Source: Clostridia bacterium
GTDB lineage: Bacteria; Bacillota; Clostridia; Oscillospirales; CAG-272
NCBI GenBank assembly: GCA_017612495.1
Contig: JAGAFQ010000116.1
Coordinates: 1-19,568 of the forward strand
Length of the DNA: 19,568 nucleotides
Direction of reading: 5' to 3'
Below the pieces are notes generated by a model. That model saw only the letters and a list, made by a program, of their open reading frames with translations, made no database searches and was not told the origin of the DNA. A program made the translations under genes and the position numbers. Positions 6,869 to 12,433 of this stretch are shown here, one piece after another; position 1 is the stretch's first letter; each line of letters starts with the position of its first letter.

Positions 6869-8524
6869 TTATACGCTCGGGGTATAACTATCTTTTAATG
6901 TAACGGTGCGGTTGAAGGTGTTTTCGTTTTTGGAATCTTTCGTGAAATAGCCGATTCTGACGAATTGGAAGTGGTCGCCGGGCTTTGCATCCTTTATCGA
7001 GGGCTCGGCTTTGCAATGGCAAAGCTTTGTAAGCGATTCGGGATTAAGAAAATCGTCGAGCGATTTATCTTCGGGCAAAACGGTGAGATTCGGAACGGTG
7101 AAAAGACGGTCATAGAGCATAACGTCCACGTCTTCGCAATACTTTGCGCTGACCCAGTGGATGGTGCCCTTTATCTTTCTGCCGTCTGCGGGGTTCTTGC
7201 CGCCCGTTTCAAGATCGCAGCTGCAATGTATCTCGGTGACGTTTCCGTTTGCGTCTTTGATGAAGTCTTCGCATTTTACGACGTATGCGCCCATAAGTCT
7301 TACCTCGCCCTCGGGCTTCAAGCGGAAGAACTTCGGAGGCGGTACCTCGGCAAAGTCGTCGGCATCGATATAGATCTCACGTGTGAAGGGAACTTTTCTC
7401 GTGCCCGCATCGGGATTTTGCGGATTGTTGGGAATATCGAAATATTCCGTCTTGTCTTCGGGGTAGTTCGTGATGACCACCTTTATCGGATGCAAAACGG
7501 CGATACGGCGCTCCGCTTTTGCGTTGAGCTCCTCGCGGATGCAATGCTCGAGCATCTCGATATCAGCCATACTGTTCGCTTTCGCAACGCCCAGACGGCT
7601 TACGAAGTCGATGATGGATGCGGCGGTATAACCCTTGCGGCGAAGACCGCAAAGAGTGGGCATACGGGGGTCGTCCCAGCCGTCTACCGCGCCCTCTTCA
7701 ACGAGCTTGCGCAAATATCTTTTGCTCATTACGGTATAAGTCATATTGAGTCTTGCGAATTCGCGCTGTTTGGGCTTCTTTTCAAAGCCGATATTGTCGA
7801 CCACCCATTCATAGAGCGGGCGGTGATTTTCAAATTCGATAGAGCAGAGCGAGTGCGTGATGCCTTCAAGTGCATCCTGTATGGGGTGCGCAAAGTCATA
7901 AAGGGGATAGATGCACCACTTGTTGCCCTGACGGTGATGTTCGGTGTGTATGATGCGGTATATCGCAGGGTCACGCATATTGATATTGGGCGATGCCATA
8001 TCTATCTTTGCGCGGAGCGTGCGGCTGCCGTCTTCAAATTCGCCGTTCTTCATTCTCTCGAACAAATCGAGGTTTTCTTCGACTGAACGGTTGCGGTAGG
8101 GGCTCTCTTTGCCCGGCTCTGTGAGAGTGCCTCTGTATTCGCGCATCTCATCTGCCGAGAGGTCGCAAACATACGCTTTGCCTTCCTTTATGAGTTTTAC
8201 GGCAAATTCATAGCACTTGCCGAAATAATCGGAGCCGTAGAAGATGCCGCCGGTAGGCTCGGCGCCGAGCCATTTTAAGTCCTCGAGAATGGAGCGGACG
8301 TATTCGTTGTCTTCTTTCTCGGGGTTTGTGTCGTCATAGCGGAGGTTGAAAAGACCGCCGTATTTTTTTGCCGTATAGGCGTTTATCCAGATCGCCTTTG
8401 CGCTTCCGATATGCAGATATCCGTTGGGCTCCGGCGGAAAACGGGTATGTATCTTTTCGCAAACACCGTCTGCAAGATCCTTATCAATGATCTCGTGAAT
8501 AAAATTTGAAGCCATTTCAGCCAT
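6869..8524 (-). CDS. glnS: Glutaminyl-tRNA synthetase
   Basis: A class I aminoacyl-tRNA synthetase that charges tRNA-Gln with glutamine. The 551-residue length is normal. The N-terminal TRFPPEPNGYLHIGSAKAI (residues 27-45) holds the first ATP-binding signature as HIGS, a variant of HIGH. The second is VMSKRYLRKLVEEG (265-278), a KMSKS variant. The DDPRMPTLCGLRRKGY segment (284-299) distinguishes GlnRS from GluRS. The C-terminal half contains the beta-barrel anticodon-binding part. The first ATG is chosen because AGGAAGG lies 9 bases upstream; a second Met at codon 4 is too far from it. The gene starts 19 bases after the gltX stop and ends 11 bases before metY. Many Clostridia lack GlnRS and use GatCAB, so its presence implies direct charging, with or without the amidotransferase. 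Confidence 0.96.
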   Translation of the reverse strand: MAEMASNFIHEIIDKDLADGVCEKIHTRFPPEPNGYLHIGSAKAIWINAYTAKKYGGLFNLRYDDTNPEKEDNEYVRSILEDLKWLGAEPTGGIFYGSDYFGKCYEFAVKLIKEGKAYVCDLSADEMREYRGTLTEPGKESPYRNRSVEENLDLFERMKNGEFEDGSRTLRAKIDMASPNINMRDPAIYRIIHTEHHRQGNKWCIYPLYDFAHPIQDALEGITHSLCSIEFENHRPLYEWVVDNIGFEKKPKQREFARLNMTYTVMSKRYLRKLVEEGAVDGWDDPRMPTLCGLRRKGYTAASIIDFVSRLGVAKANSMADIEMLEHCIREELNAKAERRIAVLHPIKVVITNYPEDKTEYFDIPNNPQNPDAGTRKVPFTREIYIDADDFAEVPPPKFFRLKPEGEVRLMGAYVVKCEDFIKDANGNVTEIHCSCDLETGGKNPADGRKIKGTIHWVSAKYCEDVDVMLYDRLFTVPNLTVLPEDKSLDDFLNPESLTKLCHCKAEPSIKDAKPGDHFQFVRIGYFTKDSKNENTFNRTVTLKDSYTPSV

Positions 8525-8543
8525 TGTTTTATACCTTCCTATC

Positions 8544-10181
8544 TCATTTGAGTGATGAAATTACAGAATTTATGCGGGAAAGCGTACGCTCTTTGCCGAT
8601 TATGTGCATGACCTCATACAGATCGGGAGAGTTGGTCTTTCCGGTGACGGCAATGCGCACAAACATACTGACGTCGCCTATCGAGCCTTTATAATCATCG
8701 GGGTTTTGCTTGTATGCTTTCGTCTCGGCGGCAAAGCCGTTTTGCGCGGCGATATCTTTCATTTTGCCGAACCAAACGTCCATAGCGTCGTTTTCGTCAT
8801 ATCCGTTTGAAAACTCCGTGAGTATCTTTTTGATATCGCGCTTGTCGAATTTTTCTTCAAACGTTGCCTGCATCTCGAAAAGCTCATCGAAGAAGAGCGA
8901 TACGTAGGGCTTTACGTCGCGCCAGGTGGTGATATCCTTTCTCGGCTTTTGAGTGCCTCTGCCTATTGAAAGGATGCGCTTTGAATATTCGGCGTTTGCG
9001 GAAAAGATCTTATAAAAATCGTTGTCGAATTTCTGCGCCCAGGCGGTATATTGCTCATAGACCGTATCGGTATCCATACGCGAAACGGTGTTTTTGCTGA
9101 CGTCGTTCAGCTTGTCTATATCCAAAAGACATCCCGATGAGCTCATCTTTTTAAGCGAGAATGGGAATTCCTCATAGTTCTTGTCGGGATTTTGCATCCT
9201 CCATTCCTCGTAGTTCGAGTTGAGCAGTATCATGATGTATTCGATAACGCTTATCTCGGGGTAGCCCTCTGCCTCATAGTCGGCAAGAGATGCTCCGTTA
9301 TCGCGCTTTGAAAGCTTCTTTTTCGAGCCGTTTTCGAGCTTCATTATCTGCGATATGTGCAAGAACTTGGGCATCTTGAAGCCGAGAGCGCGGAAAAGCT
9401 GCAAGTGAAAAGGCAGACTCGGCAGCCATTCTTCGCCGCGCACGACGTGCGTTGTGCGCATAAGATGGTCATCGACTACGTGCGCAAAGTGATATACGGG
9501 TATGCCGTCGCTCTTCAAAAGCACGTGGTCTTTATCGTTTTCGGTAATCTCTATATCGCCTCTTACAAGGTCGGTGAATTTTATCTTGTTCTCAACGTTG
9601 CCGTTCGATCTGAAACGCAAAACATAAGGCTCGCCGGCTTTGATTTTTTCTTCTATCACCGAAATATCGGCATCTCTGTATTTTGCCCATTTGCCGTAAT
9701 AGCCGGGATCGGCGCCGAGCGCCTCCTGTTCGGCGCGTATGGCACAAAGTTCCTCTTCGGTGCAGAAGCAGGGATAAGCCATTCCGTTTTGAACGAGATA
9801 TTTTGCATAGGTGTGATATATCTCGCATCTTTCCGACTGGCGGTAGGGACCGTAATCTCCGCCCTTGCCGACACCCTCGTCAAAGCGGATGTTGTATTTG
9901 TCGAGAATACTTATAAGATTTTCTTCTGCGCCCTCGACCTTTCGTTTCATATCCGTATCTTCTATGCGCAAAAAGAAGACGCCGCCGCTCTGGTGGGCAA
10001 GGCGCTCACCGACGCGGGTGGGAAAAAGTCCGCCGAAATGAACGAATCCCGTGGGGCTCGGCGCAAATCGCGTGACTTTCGCGTCCTCGGGCAAATTGCG
10101 GGGCGGATAGCGTTTTTCCATATCCTCGGGCGTCGTTTTGACGTCGGGAAAGAGCAGTTCTGCCAAATAAGCGTAATCCAT
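8544..10181 (-). CDS. gltX: Glutamyl-tRNA synthetase (clostridial long form)
   Basis: A class I aminoacyl-tRNA synthetase that charges tRNA-Glu. RFAPSPTGFVHFGG (residues 38-51 from the chosen start) carries the HIGH element as HFGG, FLRIEDTD (70-77) follows, and KKLSKRDNG (288-296) is the KMSKS variant. About 35 residues (MDYAYLAELLFPDV onward) precede the catalytic core, as I recall for a GltX group of about 550 residues in Clostridia; standard GltX is nearer 480-490. The start is placed at the ATG at 10181 because AAAAGGA (plus strand 10190-10196) lies 8 bases before it; the ATG at 10190 would overlap this site and add three residues. The start region abuts the stop of the upstream hydrolase. 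Beside glnS it is likely to be discriminating for tRNA-Glu, which is an inference. Confidence 0.95.
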   Translation of the reverse strand: MDYAYLAELLFPDVKTTPEDMEKRYPPRNLPEDAKVTRFAPSPTGFVHFGGLFPTRVGERLAHQSGGVFFLRIEDTDMKRKVEGAEENLISILDKYNIRFDEGVGKGGDYGPYRQSERCEIYHTYAKYLVQNGMAYPCFCTEEELCAIRAEQEALGADPGYYGKWAKYRDADISVIEEKIKAGEPYVLRFRSNGNVENKIKFTDLVRGDIEITENDKDHVLLKSDGIPVYHFAHVVDDHLMRTTHVVRGEEWLPSLPFHLQLFRALGFKMPKFLHISQIMKLENGSKKKLSKRDNGASLADYEAEGYPEISVIEYIMILLNSNYEEWRMQNPDKNYEEFPFSLKKMSSSGCLLDIDKLNDVSKNTVSRMDTDTVYEQYTAWAQKFDNDFYKIFSANAEYSKRILSIGRGTQKPRKDITTWRDVKPYVSLFFDELFEMQATFEEKFDKRDIKKILTEFSNGYDENDAMDVWFGKMKDIAAQNGFAAETKAYKQNPDDYKGSIGDVSMFVRIAVTGKTNSPDLYEVMHIIGKERTLSRINSVISSLK

Positions 10182-10195
10182 AGTAACCATCCTTT

Positions 10196-10819
10196 TCAGT
10201 ATTGCATATAGGGGTTGTTCATTCTTTCGGTCGAAAGATAACTCGAATTTCCGTGACCGGGATATATCTTAAAGTCGCCCTCTAAATCTCTTATGCGCTC
10301 GATGGAGCAGATGAGAGCGGAAAAATCTCCGCCGTAAAAATCATATCTTCCGGCGGCTCCGTCAAAAAGCGTATCGCCCGTGATGAGAAAATCACCGCAG
10401 ACAAAACAACACGAGCCTTTGGTGTGGCCGGGAGTATGCAGGACTTTTATTTTTTCATCGCCGAGCGCGATCTCATCGCCGTCTGATAAAAGCTTTTCGG
10501 CGGGGCGGTGAACGACCGTCTTATTCGAAAAAACATTTAGCATGCTCTTTTTGCCGTCGAGCAAAAGCTCGTTGTCGAATTCGTGAATGAAAACGGGAAC
10601 GTTTAATGCGTCTCTTACGCCCTCAAGCGCCATCGTGTGATCGAAATGGCCGTGAGTCAAAAGAATGAATTTGACGCAAAGTTCCTTCTGCTTTACTTTT
10701 TCGATTATTTTATCGGCATCGTCACCGGGATCGACTATCGCGGCGCTCTTGCCGTCGTCGGCTGTCAAAAAATAACAGTTCGTCCGCATCGGACCGACGG
10801 AAAATGTCTGAATTTTCAA
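10196..10819 (-). CDS. MBL-fold metallo-hydrolase (glyoxalase II-like)
   Basis: The 207-residue protein is a metallo-beta-lactamase-fold hydrolase of the small glyoxalase II-like group (YcbL type). The zinc motif THGHFDH is at residues 55-61 (His56, His58, Asp60, His61). Further ligands are His132 in HTPGHTKGS, Asp149 in ITGDTLF and His189 in PGHG. The C-terminus ERMNNPYMQY is typical. It may hydrolyse hydroxyacyl-glutathione-like or other thioesters; anaerobes often lack glutathione, so the true substrate is open. The start is TTG (10817-10819): GGAG (10829-10832) lies 9 bases upstream. It is first in the leftward operon with gltX, glnS and metY, behind a good promoter, and its stop overlaps the gltX ribosome binding site. 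Confidence 0.92.
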   Translation of the reverse strand: MKIQTFSVGPMRTNCYFLTADDGKSAAIVDPGDDADKIIEKVKQKELCVKFILLTHGHFDHTMALEGVRDALNVPVFIHEFDNELLLDGKKSMLNVFSNKTVVHRPAEKLLSDGDEIALGDEKIKVLHTPGHTKGSCCFVCGDFLITGDTLFDGAAGRYDFYGGDFSALICSIERIRDLEGDFKIYPGHGNSSYLSTERMNNPYMQY

Positions 10820-10854
10820 GGGATAATTCTCCGAAATAAATGTATTATTTATGT

Positions 10855-10883
10855 ATTATATCATAAGCTTACAAGTTTTGCAA
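10855..10883 (-). promoter_or_regulatory. Sigma-A promoter of the MBL-gltX-glnS-metY operon
   Basis: On the minus strand TTGCAA (10878-10883) and a perfect TATAAT (plus-strand ATTATA, 10855-10860) are 17 bases apart. The leader to the TTG start is only about 30 bases, too short for a T-box riboswitch. Confidence 0.78.
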
Positions 10884-10902
10884 TGAGTAATTGTGTCATT
10901 GC
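10880..10902. repeat. Inverted repeat over the operon promoter, candidate operator
   Basis: GCAATGA (10880-10886) and TCATTGC (10896-10902) are perfect inverted arms with a 9-base spacer. The left arm overlaps the -35 box of the leftward operon, and the element is also upstream of cotJA. It could bind a dimeric regulator; no regulator gene is nearby. Confidence 0.35.
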
Positions 10903-10940
10903 GGGCGCATTTTGCGTAGTATGGAATAAGGCGTTATGCC

Positions 10941-11041
10941 CGAAAGGTATAGGCTTGAAAGCGATCCTTTCGAGCTTCACGAACCTGCCCCGTCTCGGGG
11001 AGAAAGGAGACTTTCGCAAAAAGCGAAAGCAATGACACAAT
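10941..11041 (+). promoter_or_regulatory. Structured leader of cotJA with a distant Shine-Dalgarno
   Basis: A strong Shine-Dalgarno-like GAAAGGAG (11002-11009) lies 32 bases before the cotJA ATG, far beyond normal spacing. Between them is the hairpin CTTTCGC-AAAAA-GCGAAAG (11011-11029). Folding it would bring the site to about 13 bases. A second hairpin, CCCCG-TCT-CGGGG (10988-11000), lies just before the site. CCTTTCG (10966-10972) can pair with CGAAAGG (10941-10947) or, as CCTTTC, with GAAAGG (11002-11007), so alternative folds could hide or free the site. I could not identify a confident sigma-E or sigma-K promoter upstream. Confidence 0.4.
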
Positions 11042-11362
11042 ATGTCAGATATAAAACTGAACGTCCCGAATGCGTCGCTTGCGATGAGCTACGTGCCGAC
11101 GCAGGACTTTCAAAATCTTTACGACTATGAAAAGGGATTTTCAAGAGGCACGGTGTTTTCGGAGCTCGATCTGCCGTTTTACGGCGATCAGAATCCCAAA
11201 CTTTACTGCCCGACGTCGAACGTGCCGACGGACGAATCGGATATGAGCAAACCGGCATCCGGTATCCCGTCTTTCGGCAGAAGAGCGCCGAGAGAAAGCA
11301 ATGACGGAGGATATCGCGGATATATGCAGAGCCGTCATTATTTCGGAGGTGGCGGCAGATGA
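11042..11362 (+). CDS. cotJA: Spore coat associated protein CotJA
   Basis: The 106-residue protein has the CotJA core AMSYVPTQDFQNLYDYEKGF plus SRGTVFSELDLPFYG at residues 14-48. After that come a Cys-Pro segment and a Gly- and Arg-rich tail ending FGGGGR. CotJA is a small spore coat component that in Bacillus is needed for CotJC incorporation and is made in the mother cell under sigma-E. The ATG at 11042 has no ribosome binding site at normal distance; see the leader at 10941-11041. The stop overlaps the cotJB start by ATGA. The tail after residue 50 is longer than the core needs and is of low complexity. Confidence 0.9.
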   Translation: MSDIKLNVPNASLAMSYVPTQDFQNLYDYEKGFSRGTVFSELDLPFYGDQNPKLYCPTSNVPTDESDMSKPASGIPSFGRRAPRESNDGGYRGYMQSRHYFGGGGR

Positions 11363-11622
11363 ACGAACGCGAAAATATGTTAAGAGATCTTCAAATATGC
11401 GACTTTGCCCTCATCGAAACGAACCTCTATCTCGACGGTCATCCCTATAACAGAGATGCCAGAAATTATTTCTTCGATACGTTGCATAAACGCGACGAAA
11501 TTTTGAATGAATATACAGAAAAATACGGTCCTATCACCGTGTATGATTCTAAAAGCGCAGAAGACGGAGAATTTACGTGGACCATCGGTGCTTGGCCTTG
11601 GGAAATGAGTGAGGAGGAGTAG
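11359..11622 (+). CDS. cotJB: Spore coat protein CotJB
   Basis: The 87-residue acidic protein matches CotJB in length and motifs: an N-terminal helix MLRDLQICDFALIETNLYLD, then HPYNRDARNYF, then EYTEKYGPIT (about residues 51-60), ending in the hallmark WTIGAWPWE. Its role is structural, in the spore coat with CotJA and CotJC. GGAGG (11345-11349) lies 9 bases before the ATG, which overlaps the cotJA stop by 4 bases. cotJC begins 3 bases after its stop. These overlaps indicate one transcript with coupled translation. Confidence 0.93.
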   Translation: MNERENMLRDLQICDFALIETNLYLDGHPYNRDARNYFFDTLHKRDEILNEYTEKYGPITVYDSKSAEDGEFTWTIGAWPWEMSEEE

Positions 11623-11625
11623 ATT

Positions 11626-12231
11626 ATGTGGATTTACGAGAAGAAGCTTGAATATCCCATCAAGATAAAAAAGCCGAACGCGCAGGCGGCAAAGGTGATA
11701 ATCTCGCAGCTCGGCGGACCTCACGGCGAACTCGGCGCGGCGACAAGATATCTCAATCAGCGCTTTGCGATGCCGTACCGCGAGGTCATAGGTATCCTTA
11801 CCGACATCGGCACGGAGGAACTTGCCCACGTTGAGATGATAGGCTCGATGCTCTATCAGCTGACAAAAGATTTGACTCCCGAAGAAATAAAGGCAGGCGG
11901 ACTCGATACATACTTCGTCGATCATACAACGGGCGTGTATCCCACGGGCGCCGACGGCACGCCGTTTTCTGCAGCGACTCTTGCATCGACGGGCGACGTG
12001 TTCGCGGACCTCAATGAAGACTTGGCGGCAGAGCAGAAGGCAAGACTTTCTTATGACAATATCCTTCGCCTCGTCGACGACCCCGACACCAAGGATGCCA
12101 TAAGATTTTTGCGCGAGAGGGAAATCGTGCATTATCAGCGCTTTGGTGACGCTATCGGAATAGTCAGGGATAAACTCGATTATAAGAATTTTTATGCAGT
12201 AAATCCTGCATACGATCCCCATTGCAAATAA
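11626..12231 (+). CDS. cotJC: Spore coat protein CotJC, manganese catalase family
   Basis: CotJC is the spore-coat branch of the dimanganese catalases, ferritin-like proteins that break down hydrogen peroxide. The 201-residue length is normal for CotJC. Ligand positions appear as Glu35 (GPHGELGAA), Glu65 and His68 (GTEELAHVE), Glu136 (AAEQKAR), and Glu166 with His169 (EREIVHYQRFG), the expected four-helix arrangement. The C-terminus NFYAVNPAYDPHCK resembles family members. The ATG follows a GGAGGAG ribosome binding site overlapping the cotJB end. It closes the cotJABC operon before a strong terminator. Catalase activity is inferred from the ligands. Confidence 0.95.
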   Translation: MWIYEKKLEYPIKIKKPNAQAAKVIISQLGGPHGELGAATRYLNQRFAMPYREVIGILTDIGTEELAHVEMIGSMLYQLTKDLTPEEIKAGGLDTYFVDHTTGVYPTGADGTPFSAATLASTGDVFADLNEDLAAEQKARLSYDNILRLVDDPDTKDAIRFLREREIVHYQRFGDAIGIVRDKLDYKNFYAVNPAYDPHCK

Positions 12232-12256
12232 GCATAAATGCTTCAAATAATGCTTC

Positions 12257-12285
12257 AAAAAAATGCGGCTCCGCCGCATTTTTTT
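12257..12285 (+). terminator. Intrinsic terminator of the cotJ operon
   Basis: A seven-A run plus TGCGGC (12257-12269), loop TCC, GCCGCA plus a seven-T run (12273-12285) form a 13-pair stem with a long T-tract. Confidence 0.92.
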
Positions 12286-12316
12286 GCTTTATAGTATAAT
12301 ATAAAATATAAAAGCA

Positions 12317-12345
12317 TAGACAAAGCGCAAAATTTGTGTTAAAAT
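12317..12345 (+). promoter_or_regulatory. Candidate sigma-A promoter of the lon operon
   Basis: TAGACA (12317-12322), 17 bases, TAAAAT (12340-12345), giving a leader of about 80 bases before lon. A second candidate in the same AT-rich tract is TTGCTT (12284-12289), 17 bases, TATAAA (12307-12312). I see no CIRCE or CtsR operator, the usual heat-shock sites. Confidence 0.55.
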
Positions 12346-12388
12346 ATACTCTCACACGTTCCCGTTTATTATGTGAATACGTGAAATA

Positions 12389-12404
12389 GCCGCACCCGTG
12401 CGGC
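12389..12404 (+). promoter_or_regulatory. Hairpin in the lon leader
   Basis: GCCGCACCCGTGCGGC is a near-perfect palindrome (6-7 pairs) lying 17 bases before the lon Shine-Dalgarno. It lacks a following T-run, so it is not a terminator. It may be an mRNA structure or a protein site. Confidence 0.4.
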
Positions 12405-12433
12405 TTGAAGATAAAAAATTCGGAGATTTACAA

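Noticed and set aside
6965..8086. Long open frame (373 codons) on the plus strand inside glnS
   Set aside because: It lies wholly antisense to a clear GlnRS, has no family resemblance and is an effect of codon bias on the opposite strand.
9357..10211. Open frame of 284 codons on the plus strand across gltX
   Set aside because: Antisense to gltX, with no ribosome binding site or recognisable motif.
10820..10855. T-box riboswitch before the gltX-glnS operon
   Set aside because: The leader is about 30 bases; no specifier stem, T-box sequence or terminator/antiterminator is present.
10862..10960. Sigma-E or sigma-K type promoter for cotJABC
   Set aside because: CATAAGCT (10862) and GTATAGGCT (about 10947) were considered as -10 elements, but no -35 of the right sequence and spacing fits either.
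10936..11130. Small open frame of 64 codons overlapping the cotJA leader and start
   Set aside because: AAGG lies 4 bases before its ATG, but the product is Arg/Glu-rich with no resemblance to anything and runs 89 bases into cotJA. A regulatory leader peptide is possible but unsupported.
11380..12279. Open frame of 299 codons on the minus strand across cotJB and cotJC
   Set aside because: Antisense to two confident coat genes; it starts within a terminator and shows no domain.
12346..12385. Imperfect inverted repeat TCACACGT ... ACGTGA upstream of lon
   Set aside because: Arms match only partly with a long spacer; no known operator fits.
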